Shown piece after piece: positions 41,557 to 53,300 of a DNA stretch of 64,000 nucleotides (its first letter is position 1; the number at the start of each line of letters is the position of its first letter). This stretch comes from Zygaena filipendulae (lineage: Eukaryota > Arthropoda > Insecta > Lepidoptera > Zygaenidae): the NCBI GenBank assembly GCA_907165275.2, contig OU015659.1:6614501-6678500 (forward strand). Direction: 5' to 3'. The notes under the pieces were generated by a model. It searched no databases. It was not told the DNA's origin and saw only the letters and a list, made by a program, of their open reading frames with translations. Made by a program: the position numbers and the translations under genes.

Positions 41557-44500
41557 TTAAAGAACTATGTTTGTAAGAGTTGTTTTCAATTTAGTTGAAC
41601 TTAGATCAAGTGGTGTTTTATGATCTTTATTTGTAATGTCTCTTCTAGCTCCAGCTTTCACAAGCATGTATGCAAGATGATCTCTGTCCTCTTCACATGC
41701 AAGGTGTCTGAAAGATAAATAAAAATAAAATTTATTCTGTTATCAATTTAAAAGTCTACTATACTATTAGTTTTCTAACCATAGAGATACCTACAGTGGT
41801 GTACAGCCAGTACTGTTTTGCTTATCTAAATAAATATCTGGATGCTGCAACAGTAACTCTGCAATCTTTACCAGTCCCAGTGATGCCACACGATGAAGTG
41901 GTGTGGCTTTATATTCATCCACTTCATTAACATCTGCACCAGCTTTTATCAACAGTTCAACAATCTACAATTACAAACCAGATGAATAATTAACCTCTAG
42001 TCTGATGGAGTTTTAGGTAAAAGTATTATGGTTGCACATAGATATCACAGTTTCAACAGTATTCTAAAAATATTTGCTATCTATACATTACCTGATATAA
42101 TAGCTGTCTTAGTTAATTTAAGCCTATTTTTAACCTTTCTCTTATTTAGTATAGAAATAATTATTACTTGTTTATGTCCTTTAGAACAGGCATAATGCAA
42201 TGATGTTTGACCTCTGTCTGTACGGTGGTTTACATTGGCACATTTGCTAATTAACAATCTTACTACTTCGAGTTTTCCAGCAGATGAGGCTAATATCAAT
42301 GGAGTAAAATTTGTATCATCTACTGGGTCAATAGGACTGCCAGAGTCAAGCAGATATTCCACAAGATTAAGGTTGCCACTCAGCGAAGCCCAGTGAATCA
42401 GAAGCCGCTTGCTCTGTAAACATAGAAACAAAATCTTTATATACTAGCTATTCCCTGCAGTTTAAGCACTAGATAAATTAAAATTGAAGTCTCAAAGCCC
42501 CGTTTTAGTGCTTACCTACATTGTAAAAGGAAACCCTGAGTGAAATTTCAAGCATTTAGACCCAGCCACCCAGACTAATGGTGTTGACTATGATGAAAGT
42601 AACAGTTATACGCAGTATAGGAGGCTAAGTGAAACGCTTTTATTTAACAATACAAACACATTTAGGAAACACAAGAAAACATTTTATCTTCAACTCGATT
42701 AAATATAAGATATCAAAGCTGACATTACTTTTTTTCTAGTTGCATTCTTTTTTATTACTGTGACAATTAAGTCATCACAGTTTTTCTTTTGTAGATTGCC
42801 AGTCCATGTATGTGCCTATACAACATCCATAACATGCAACTCTAACACTCCTCCTTAATTTCAGCTTTCTCTCACTTTATACACTTCTCTTTAAAAATTT
42901 TACAGACACCCAGACTTTTCACACATCCCTCAAACTTTCCTCGCGAAAGCGGTTTAGTCAGAACATCCGCAACCATATCATCCGTCTTCTTGTATTTCAG
43001 TTCTATTACACCATCTGCTAGGGCACCCCTCAGAAAATGGTACCTAACATCAATATGTTTTGTCTGCTGATGTTGAACAGGGTTTTGGGCAATAGCGATT
43101 GCTGACTGGCTGTCAGAGTAGATAGTGATGACATCCGGTTGAGAACATCTCAACTCACTAACAATTCTGCGTAGAAGTATAGCTTCTTTAGTAGCCTCAG
43201 CAAGGGCTACATACTCTGCTTCTGCAGTCGACAATGCCACAGTGCGCTGCTTAACTGCTTGCCACGATATAGCTCCTCCTTGACAAAGAAACGTATATCC
43301 AGAATAGGATTTTCTATCAAAATCTCCTGCAAAATCTGCATCAGCGAATCCTTCAATAAACACTTTTGTTTTATCCACCGTAAATTTTAGTCCGTGGGCT
43401 TTAGTACCCTTAAGGTACCTAAGGACTCTCTTTGCTGCTACCCAATGCTCTTCTGCATAGCAGCTATTGTATTGGCTGAGCGAATTCACCACATGAGCTA
43501 CGTCAGGTCTCGTACACACAGCCAGATACATTAGTGAGCCAATCAACTCACGGTAAGGAATGCTATGATCCAATTTGTGATCTGGACCTGGCTTTTCTAG
43601 ATGCTGTCCAGCAACACTTGGTGTGGATACAATCTTGCATTCCTCCATATTAAAACGCTTAAGAAGTTGACCAATATACTTCTCTTGTGAAATGGTAATG
43701 CAATCCTTAAACTGATTAATATGCATTCCAAGAAAAAGATCTGCTTTTCCTAAATCACGCATTTCAAACGACTCCATCAATTCCTTCTTGACTTTCTCCA
43801 TTTCGATTTTATTTTGCCAAAAAATAAGAAGATCATCTACGTAGACAGCGACGATTAATATTCTATGCTGGCTTTTTCTAATGTAGACACAAGGTTCGCT
43901 TTCTAACGCTTGAAACTTCCTCAGTTTTAAAGCCGCGTCGAGTCTCTGATTCCAGGCTCGAGGCGCCTGCTTCAATCCATAAAGCGATTTTTTTAGAAGA
44001 CAAACATGATTTTCCATCCCTTTCTCTTGAAAACCTTCAGGCTGTTGCATGAAAACTGTTTCAGATAGGTTGCCATTGAGGAAAGCAGTCTTCACATCCA
44101 TTTGGTCTATAGAAAGACCTTCTCTCGCAGCTAGAGCTAGTAGAAGTCGCAGAGATGAATGTCGAACTACTGGACTGTAAGTTTCTGAGTAGTCAACACC
44201 TTCCCTTTGCTTAAAACCCCTAGCTACCAGTCGGGCCTTGAACCGCCTTTTACCATTGGTTAATTTGGGATTCCGAAGTCGACATTGCGATTCACTTATA
44301 TTTTGCGATGCCCATAACCTGATGAAAGTAACAGTTATACGCAGTATAGGAGGCTAAGTGAAACGCTTTTATTTAACAATACAAACACATTTAGGAAACA
44401 CAAGAAAACATTTTATCTTCAACTCGATTAAATATAAGATATCAAAGCTGACATTACTTTTTTTCTAGTTGCATTCTTTTTTATTACTGTGACAATTAAG

Positions 44501-44778
44501 TCATCACAGTTTTTCTTTTGTAGATTGCCAGTCCATGTATGTGCCTATACAACATCCATAACATGCAACTCTAACAGACTAATGTTGTTTAGGGCAGTCC
44601 CATAGCAACCGGCGTGGCGCGGCGGCGACAAATTGCGACTATTAAATGCGATTATAAATTCTACTGAAAAAGATACCTCGTCAGCAGTCTCCGCTAGACA
44701 CCTATTTTCTTCTACTTTATCTTTTACATGATCGAAATCACCATTATACGCAGCTTCATAAATAGTACCACTAGCCAT
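41557..44778 (-). CDS. PSMD10: 26S proteasome assembly chaperone gankyrin-like (PSMD10), 4 exons
   Basis: Exons: 44778-44677, 42413-42168, 41964-41795, 41707-41557. All are GT-AG, phases agree, and the total is 669 nt (222 aa; the human protein has 226). It starts MASGTIYEAAYNGDFDHVKD, matching the gankyrin cap repeat. Ankyrin repeats follow: LIHWASLSGNLNLVEYLL (from residue about 40), FTPLILASSAGKLEVVRLLI, QTSLHYACSKGHKQIVELLI (across exons 2/3), KATPLHRVASLGLVKIAELL, and CTPLHLACEEDRDHLAYMLV (across 3/4). The end is HKTPLDLSSTKLKTTLTNIV. The HLACEED and THR/KTPL pattern of the last repeats is like gankyrin rather than a generic ankyrin protein. In the family it binds the ATPase subunit Rpt3 during base assembly. 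The first intron (2.26 kb) holds a Copia element. AATAAA (as TTTATT, 41449-41454) lies about 100 bp past the stop. Confidence 0.9.
42591..42847 (-). repeat. Copia 3' LTR
   Basis: 257 bp, TG...CA on the minus strand, the same sequence as 44320-44576 as far as I can compare by eye. Confidence 0.93.
42872..44101 (-). CDS. Copia reverse transcriptase-RNase H remnant of the polyprotein
   Basis: From its first Met the frame is 409 aa, but it is open upstream to the primer site at about 44319. The upstream part includes RRFKARLVARGFKQREGVDY, the usual start of the Copia RT domain. Visible motifs: MDVKTAFLNGNL, LKKSLYGLKQAPRAWNQRLD, the catalytic YVDDLLIF, LFLGMHI, TRPDVAHVVNSLSQY, then RNase H with DADFAGDFDRKSYSGYTF, ALSTAEAEYVAL, YSDSQSAIAI and TKHIDVRYHFLR, ending near DVLTKPL. 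These are in order and undisturbed by stops. The whole N-terminal half of the polyprotein (gag, protease, integrase) is absent, so the copy cannot be autonomous. Confidence 0.93.
   Translation of the reverse strand: MDVKTAFLNGNLSETVFMQQPEGFQEKGMENHVCLLKKSLYGLKQAPRAWNQRLDAALKLRKFQALESEPCVYIRKSQHRILIVAVYVDDLLIFWQNKIEMEKVKKELMESFEMRDLGKADLFLGMHINQFKDCITISQEKYIGQLLKRFNMEECKIVSTPSVAGQHLEKPGPDHKLDHSIPYRELIGSLMYLAVCTRPDVAHVVNSLSQYNSCYAEEHWVAAKRVLRYLKGTKAHGLKFTVDKTKVFIEGFADADFAGDFDRKSYSGYTFLCQGGAISWQAVKQRTVALSTAEAEYVALAEATKEAILLRRIVSELRCSQPDVITIYSDSQSAIAIAQNPVQHQQTKHIDVRYHFLRGALADGVIELKYKKTDDMVADVLTKPLSRGKFEGCVKSLGVCKIFKEKCIK
44320..44576 (-). repeat. Copia 5' LTR
   Basis: 257 bp, identical in length and apparently in sequence to the 3' LTR. 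It is followed on the minus strand by the GGTTATGGGC primer-binding-like site. Confidence 0.93.
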
Positions 44779-44884
44779 TTTTTTTCTTCTATAATAATGG
44801 CGTCTATAATTATAATCTCAGAAGTCAGAACGTAGACGGAGAATTCATTCTCCATCTACGAGTCAGAAGAATACACAAACAACT

Positions 44885-45015
44885 TAAGCGCTCTCCACAT
44901 TCGCGCGCGGTCCGCGAAACATCCGCGAACTACAAAGCGCGCTCCACATTCGCGCGCGAAGCCGCGAACCAGGATACGTGGACTTGTAGCTCGCGGATGT
45001 TTGAGCGCGCTTTAG
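44885..45015. repeat. GC-rich repeated block upstream of the gankyrin start
   Basis: TCCACATTCGCGCGCG occurs twice (about 44894 and 44943), and CGCGAAC, ATCCGCGAAC and inverted GCGGATGTTTGAGCGCGC are interspersed. It lies about 110 bp upstream (minus strand) of the start codon, where the promoter or 5' UTR is expected. It may be a small transposon or a promoter-associated repeat. Confidence 0.5.
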
Positions 45016-46058
45016 GTAGGTACTATGAAGAATATTAAAATTTGCCAATGACAATGTTTCTGTAGTAATAACCTCAGAAGAATAACTAAGCAATTCTTCT
45101 GAGATAATAACAATCTATTCAAATAGGTAAGAGAAAATTCGACAAAAATCGACATCACACATTTATTTATTTTTTGTTAAATTTACCCCAAGGGAAAGGC
45201 AAAGAAAGTTAAGTCCTTACAGCCAATTTAGTAGTATTTTTCTTCTGTAGGCGGAACGCGAATTTTTTCGCTCTCGTCCTTTCGATTTCGAGCGTTTTTT
45301 TTCTATGGAAAATGAATAACGTGGATAAATGGCGTTGTTCATTTTCCACAGAGTTGACCGTGAATCGTGCAGTCTGCCAGTCTAGGGTGGAACCTCATGC
45401 TGCCGCTCGACGCTCGTTTGCAGCGACCAATTTGGTGACCAGATTAGCATCTTTTGAGTTGAGGGTAATTCAAAATAGGGTCACGTGACCCGCGAAAACC
45501 GCACATCGCATCGCTATTCGCTAGTTCGCTAATCGCCAGTATTAGCTAGGGAGCTGGTGTTAATTTAGCTATATGATTTCATCGTCGCGCGTCGTTGATA
45601 CCAAAATGTAATGTAGTCTGGACATAAATTTACAAATAGGTGGCAAGCTCAGGTAGCTCAGGTATAAATAATTTTGAAATTGTAATTAAAAAAAAAACAT
45701 TAAATCATATTATCGTTTCCGCCATCAATTATATCTTGTTAAATACATTTCATAGATAGTGAAATTAAACCTGGCAGAAGTCAGGAGGGTGGGAGTTTTT
45801 ATAAAAATAATTATTAAACTAAAAAAAATAAGCTATGCCATATCATTCCATTGTCTTTTCAAGAATTATTTTTATGTTTTGTAAAGTATTTGTAAATATA
45901 AGAAAAAGGTGGCAGACGTCTCTCTGATTTTACTTGTAATATAAAAAACAATTATGATGTATTAGGTCAGCAACAAAGTCTTCTCGCATTGTATAGTATG
46001 TGTGGCGTTTTGTATTACACAGGTTTCTTTTCCATGCGAACCAATACACGAATAATAT

Positions 46059-46307
46059 GACGACCCGATTGGCGCAGAGGTCACCATGCCTACCCGCTAA
46101 TCAAGGGGTTCCGGGTTCGATTCCCGGTGGGGGTGGACTTTGTGTGATGAACACAGGGTTCCATTTTCCAGTCTGGGTGTGTTTATATATGTATAGTATA
46201 ATATATAAGTAATTCTATGTAGTATATACCACGTTTGCTTGGTTTCCACGACACAAGCTAATAATAGCTTACTGTGGGATCAAGTAGATCTGTGTGTTGT
46301 GATGTGG

Positions 46308-46337
<30 letters not shown>
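46059..46337 (+). mobile_element. tRNA-derived SINE, copy 2 (near full length)
   Basis: It starts GACGACCCGATTGGCGCAGA, with an A-box-like TTGGCGCAGAGG. A B-box GGGTTCGATTCCCGG follows at about 46108, then the shared body (ACTTTGTGTGATGAACAC, ACGTTTGCTTGGTTTCCACG, GGGATCAAGTAGATCTGTGT) and a (TTA)n tail at 46309-46337. The A- and B-box spacing fits an RNA polymerase III promoter. Confidence 0.88.
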
Positions 46338-46338
<1 letters not shown>

Positions 46339-46935
46339 GTGAGTGTGTATTTATACTCTCTTGCAGCTATCTGAAGTTAGTAAAATTGTTCTGCCTTCGA
46401 AAAGACAGTATCGATTTTTTTTGCCTTTTTCATTTTTATGCTTCTCCTAACTTATAGAAATATTAGACTTAAAAGCAGAAACGATGTTATAATTGATTGT
46501 TGATTTTTTTTTCACATTTTTTCGACAAAACAGATTATTAATGCAGCATCATCATGGTGGCAGAAGTATTATTTTTTTTCTTATAATATAATTTCAATAA
46601 TGATTCTATTCTGCCTAACGATGAAATGGTTATTTTTTATATATCATAATAATTAGAAAAAAATTAATTACTCTAAAACACAGCAGGAAAACTTGTGCCA
46701 CTAGTATTAATATATTTTTTTTATATTAAATACAATTTATTAAGTCTATCGACAGACCTATTTTTTTCAACATTTTTGCGAGCTCCTATTTGATATTGCA
46801 GCAATTAATGAATGGCAAAAATTGTTTAAAATTATTATTTTACTTACTACTCTAATATTATCAACCTGGCAGAAGTGGCAGAGACGAAGAAATCATATAA
46901 AAATTACTGCCAACAGCTGCTCCCGAGCTATATGT

Positions 46936-47172
46936 GGACATAGATAAGCAACAGTGTGTTAACCCACACTGGAGAAATTTTGAGTAAATCGTGTTTTAAA
47001 ATTATAGCGTCATTTTCTGTCAACATTTTTTATGTTCAATATTTAGTAACATACTTAAACAATGTAATAAGGTAAACACATAATTAAAAAACGTTCCCTA
47101 ACTCTCGATAAATCGTTCTGAATAGGTAACTTAATTTTGTGGGTTAACATGTATTGCTTATCTGCGTCCATG
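46936..47172. mobile_element. MITE with ~33-bp inverted ends, copy 2
   Basis: The left end TGGACATAGATAAGCAAC, then TGTTAACCCACAC, is mirrored by GTGGGTTAACATG, then TTGCTTATCTGCGTCCA. The interior matches 18366-18590. It lies about 160 bp upstream of the DGK epsilon start codon. Confidence 0.78.
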
Positions 47173-47332
47173 TGTGTTCTGTGCTAATCGCTTCCTTTTG
47201 GGGAGTTTTTTATTTATTGACATTCACCTCTTTCGTCTGAGACGTGAGACAATCACAAACTACAGACATATGTCTAGTTAATTTGTGCAAACTACTTAGC
47301 AATCTTAGCATTAGATATATTTTTTATTTACA

Positions 47333-50300
47333 ATGAATGCGTATATGGATTTAAATTATGTTTTTTCTATTAATTACTACTTTATGATAGGTGGTGTTTT
47401 TTTAAGTTATTTAGTGTACCGTGTTTTCTATTTAATTTTATGTGACGGCAGTTATCTACAAACAAAATATAGAAGCCGGGGACACACATGGAGAAGCATT
47501 CAGTGCAATAAATCTATTCCATATAATATTCATGTTGGTTTTGTTTTTCTATTGTATTATTAACATTGTAAATTTTGTTGCGCGCTAGTATGCCGAGATT
47601 TTTTTAATTTGCAGTGTACTGTTTGTGACAAACTCATGCTAGCTCTCGTGGGTTTGTTTTGTGAGTGTTGTGCAGTGAGCGCTTGCAAGGGCTGCCACCG
47701 AGTAGTGGACAGAAACTTCAGATGCAAATCAATTACATGGACAATTGACAAAAGTTTTCATCATCATTGGGTACATAGTAAGTACAGCTACTAAGCTAAA
47801 CTGAGTTACATACAAATAAAGATGTAAAGTTTGTAGTTTGTTGTAGGAGGTAGTATCTGAAAATACTGAACAGGTTCCTGACTCACACTCATATAGGATA
47901 CTTTTCCCTGTTCAAAGAGTTCCTGAGATAGTTCTGAAATTTGCATTGGTGAAACTGCAGGAAGGTAGTATTAAATACTAATCTGGCTCAGGAGTCAGCA
48001 TCTTTCATTATGTTTTTGTCATGTTTATTAAACTGAAGATTAAAAAAATACATTTCAGTTGTTATCAGTAGAATGATATATCTGCCAAATGTTTACTGAA
48101 TTTCTTCAGGAATCATTTTGTTTACTCTGAACAGTTGTATCTAAAAGAAAGAATTTAATTACATGACTGCTACTTACTGCTACTTAGTTGTTACATTATT
48201 TAAAAATTATTTCTGTAAACCACAGTAAATACATTAGAGAAGACAAACATAATATTGACAATTGGCTTAAAATGATGTCACTTGCATCAATTAATAAATA
48301 ATAAAGAAGTAGTTAAGTATATAAAAACAAATTTTTAACAAAAAAATTAAAACCGACTTCCAAAAACACAAAACTAAAAAACTAAAAATAAAAAGCTAGA
48401 AATAACAAAACATTGAATTAATCCAAATGACAAAAACACGCGTAATATTGTTATTGGTTTGTGCTACCACTGATCGGTTTGAATTTAGTGACAAGCCCGC
48501 TGGTGTCTGCTCACTTGGGTTGTTCTCCTCACGAAGAGCTGGTGGCGGGAGTCAACTTAGCTCATCTACTCTCCATATTTGGCTTGTCACTGACTTTATA
48601 CCGATCAGTGGTAGCACAAACCAATAATAAGTAATATTATTTATTTATTTATTTATTTATTCTTTATTGCACGATAGGTACAAATGGCGAACTTAATGCC
48701 TTGTGGCATTCTCTACCAGTTAACCATTGGGTAGACGGAGAGATATAGAAGATGGGGTGTGCAAACAAAACAATATATAAAATACTTAATACAAGATACT
48801 AATAATTAATAACTAAAATATAAAGACGCAATTTACTCACAATAAATACTATAACACATGCATATCCTACACATACCTATACAATAAAATACATTATGCG
48901 TGTTTTTGTCATTTGGATTAATTCGATATTTTGTTATTTTTAGCTTTTTATTTTTAGCTTTTTAGTTTTGTGTTTTTGGAAATCGGTTTTAATTTTTTTG
49001 TTAAAAATTTGTTTATTTCTTGCTTTTTAGTGAGTCAGTTTGTAATTTATCTAAGTTACAATAGCCTAATGTCAACTGCTCATAACCTTTTACAAAATAT
49101 TGCTTTTCCCTATGCTGGAACGTTAGTTTTTGAGGAGTTCTGCTGGTACACCACCTTCAGTTCCACTTCACCATATACATTGTGACGGGCATAAATTGTT
49201 TAGAAACCATATTAAAGTTAACGATTCAGAACCCGTGAAATACCTATTATTGAGTAGTTCTGATGACCATGTGTGGTCTTCATCATCAGTTCCACTTCTT
49301 CAAATTTTACTTTCCAAAAGTAAATAAACGATTTACTTACTATAAAAAATACCTAAATCGCCATAGGTGTGCCTATAAATTTTGAAGAGTTCCCTCGATT
49401 TCTCCAAGATCCCACCATCAGATCCTGACTTGGTGGCAATGGGGCCTAATTGGGAGTATACTCTTTCAAAGAAAAAAAGAATTTTTGAAATCGGTCCAAC
49501 CATCTTTGAGTAATCGGTGAACATACATAAAAAAAAACATACAATCGAACATAGAACCTCCTCCTTTTTGGAAGTCGGTTAAAAAATAAACATATAAATA
49601 AATTAACAAATCTACTAAATTGTAGTGATGGATCGAGTTACCAAATACTGAGTATTATTTGGTTTGAAATTTGTCTAACCAAGTACTGGGCTGAATAACT
49701 CAGTTCAGTCTTTAGCCGATTACCAGTTTACTGGTGCAAAAATTCTGAAAATTCTTTCTCATAGTTGTATGGCAAACTAGCTGTTCCCTGCAGTTTCACC
49801 TGCATTAACTTCAGAGATCCTGCGGGAATTCCGGGACAAAAGTACCCTATGTGGTATTCTGATGTAAAAGCTATATTGTTGAAAAGTTTCATTAAAATGA
49901 AAATCCATTCAGTAGTTTTGAGTGGAAAGTCACAAACATCCATACATACAATCTTTCGCATTTATAATATTATATTAGTAAGGAAGTTATTTTGCTTCAA
50001 ACCCAGTTTAAAACTATATTAAAAGTATTTTACTAGTGCAATACGATTTCTATGCTTAAAAAATTAATCTGATTTAGAAATTAAAATTAAAGCATTGATG
50101 GTGAGTTGACTTTCTTAATGAATAGATAGGATTGCTTTAATTAAAATGTTGATTTCACTATGACTTTATCCTAACTCTAACTGCTGCTCATGTGTTACTT
50201 GAATGTGACGGAGTGGCACCATACAGGGCTAAGTACCTAGGAACACCAGGGTCGCTCCCGGAAGCCTTCGGTGAAGTTGGAAAGTTGCTGGGCTTCCTTG

Positions 50301-53300
50301 GAGAGCTCGGTTGGTATGAATAGTGATATTCCCACCATACGCAAAATAGGCGCTCAGTCGTCGAGTTGCGGAAACCAGCCCGTCAACAAATACAAATAAA
50401 ACTCTAACACTTTATTTAAAACAAATACTCGGCAGTTGAACCAAGTTATTCAGCCGAGTATGAGTATTAAAAAAAAAAACACTGAATACACACAGTACTG
50501 AGAAGTAAACGAGTACTCTGCGCATCTCTAATAATTTGTATCTTCAAAACGATTATAGTTGATATCATAAAGTAAGTTTTACGGGATACAAAATTACATG
50601 TTATTCTAATGTTATTGATGCAAAAAATTGGTTTAGTAGATCCAGAGATTATCCCCTTTGGCCTCAAAAACTCACAAACTTTACCTCTTTACAATATTAG
50701 TATAGATATATTTATTAACACTATTACTATATAACTATTCATTTACTTTATTATGTTTATTAGTTGGCTTGACTCGTGGAGACAGTACTGATCCCAATGA
50801 AGAAACTTTAAAAAGGTTCTTTTGTTGCTGGTGCCAAAGAATTAAACTGTGCTCAATGACTCTGAGGTACAATCGCAACCTCTTTTCCTACTTTAATATC
50901 TATCTATACTGTGTCACATGAAATAATAATAATCGTAGTGATTACCTTCTCTCTGATAATAATATGATTGTCATAATGTTTTCAGCAATGTGATTTCCAG
51001 AAATTTAAAAATATAATAATCCCACCACAATGTGTACAGCTAGAGAAGGGACTGGTGACCAAGATCGAACCATTGCCTGACAATAATTGGGAACCACTTA
51101 TCATATTTGGTATGTGTATAATTAATTTAAAAAAATTCAAATTAATTCTCAACATAATTGACCAGACAACACTTATACAAGGTCATTATTAAGTTATTCT
51201 TAAGTAGGTCAAGTCTGTACTTTTTTCAACAGATGATTAAATAAGTACTTACTACTTATCTATTTCAAATAAATAATTATGATGAGAACAGTTGCTGACA
51301 TAATAATGTGTTTAAATATATTTTTTACTTTCAGCTAATCGTAAATCAGGCAGCAATAGAAGTGATGAAGTGCTATCACTCTTTAGAGGCCTCCTAAATC
51401 CAATACAGGTGATCTATACATCTATACATATAAATCAAATTGAAGTGTCTGTTTGTAATTCCAAATTAACAGCTTTTCACTAAATGCATATGAAAATAAT
51501 TATAATATATACATTATACAGTACTTACATAAAAACCAATTATTAACATTTTTCTCTGTCTGTTTGTTATGGGTTCCGGCTAATCTCTAAGGACCGACTT
51601 TCACTGGCAGATAGCTGATATTATAATCCATAAGGAGTAACTTAGGCTCAAGCTTAGCCTACTTAATTTTAGAAAAAAATAGTTCCTGTGGGAATTCCGA
51701 ACTCCGAAGCCGCAGGGCACAGCTAGTCACTATTAAAATTGTACCTATCGGTAAACTAATTTATTTTCGGTCCTACTAATTTATTAATTGTGAGAGAGTG
51801 AATATGTCTGGATGTTTGGTACTCAATCTATAGGTATCTAGTACCTACTAATATTATAAAGAGGAAAAATTTGATTTTTTGTTTGTTTGTTTGTTTGTTA
51901 CGATTTAACTCGAAAACGACTGGACCGAAAATTATTTCAAAAATTCTTTCACCATTAGAAAACTACATTATCCCAGAGTGACATAGGCTATATCAAAACC
52001 TGGAATACCTGAAGGAACTCCGAAATTATCGCAGGTAAAATCGCGGGGAACAGCTAGTAACATGATATAAACAGCTTCAGATAATAAATTTAGCGTAGGT
52101 ACATTATTTGGATATTATGTTGGATATGTACTAGATTAATACAAAATACTTTTATCAAGGTACAAAGAGTTTCTGAGCGAATCTCGAAATTTGTGCCGGT
52201 GAAACTGCAGGGAGCAGCTTGGGAAATAAAGTTGTCTGTGGACAGTTTCTTTTTAACCGACTTCCCAAAAAGGAGGAGGTTCTGAATTCGACGCGTATGT
52301 TTTTTGATTAAAATTTTATTGAATCTAATTAAAATGTACTCATGTAGGTGGTGGATTTAGGATCGACGGCTCCTGAGAGCGTGGTGCGGTGGTTGCCTCC
52401 GCGCTGCCGTGTGCTGGTGGCGGGCGGGGACGGCACCGTCGCGTGGGTCCTCAATGCCCTGCTCACTGCCGCCAACGTCAAAGTACATACCTAGTTACAC
52501 AATATTTAAATAGTGCCCAAATGGACTAAATGAATTTTAACTAACGATTTTATTTTATCTCGGTGATACTCCATACAAATGAACTGATACAAGTACTTTC
52601 CCACAAGACTGCCGGCTTGTATATACACGTGTTGTGCGTGTGTGCGTATCGTAACTTGTAAGGTTGGAAGCGAGCTGACAGTAACTGTTAGCCGTCTGCG
52701 AATAATTTTATTGTGACATGTAGATTCTACATATTGTGTCAAACTTTCCTCGGAATAGGCTATTCGACTATTTTTTTTATTTTTAGCCCGTCGTGTAGAT
52801 TCATAAAAAATATTAGACACGTATTTTTTCATTTTTCACATACCTAAGCAGAACGTATGGGAGATACCCCCACTCTCAAACTTTAATGTGCTTTATTCAG
52901 GTATATTTTCATTAATTTTAAAAAGCAAAAAATACTTGTCCATTATTTTTTTATTATCTAACTGACGGACTAAATAGAATTTAAAAAAGAAAAGTAATCA
53001 AGTAGCCTATTTGTCAAGAAACTTTCGCGTGGTATTGCGGGTTATGAGGAGACATGAAATTGGTGGGAAGCGGAGAATGCCGCTTCTTTATAATATGTTA
53101 TAAGGTGTGTGTGTAGCTTTGTTCTTTGATTTAGGAATGACCAGAATAACAATAACTAGTATTAAAAACAACATTATATTCAATATCCCCAACATACTCT
53201 CATTACTCTCGGCTTTGCTGCTTGGAATATAGAAGTTTATAGTGTCCCAACTTTCAACTAGCAAAATTTTTACTGTCTTAAAACAAATACATTTTGAAAA

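Larger units (their letters stand above)
42586..44581 (-). mobile_element. Internally deleted Ty1/Copia element with target duplication GACTA
   Basis: Two LTRs of 257 bp (42591-42847 and 44320-44576) look identical by eye, start TGTTAGAG and end TTTCATCA (minus strand), and are flanked by GACTA on both sides. Next to the 5' LTR is GGTTATGGGC, like the tRNA-iMet-based primer site of copia elements. Next to the 3' LTR is a purine tract AAGGAGGAG. Only 1472 bp lie between the LTRs. Gag, protease and integrase are missing, leaving the reverse transcriptase and RNase H. It inserted in the first intron of the gankyrin gene, in the same orientation. Confidence 0.93.
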
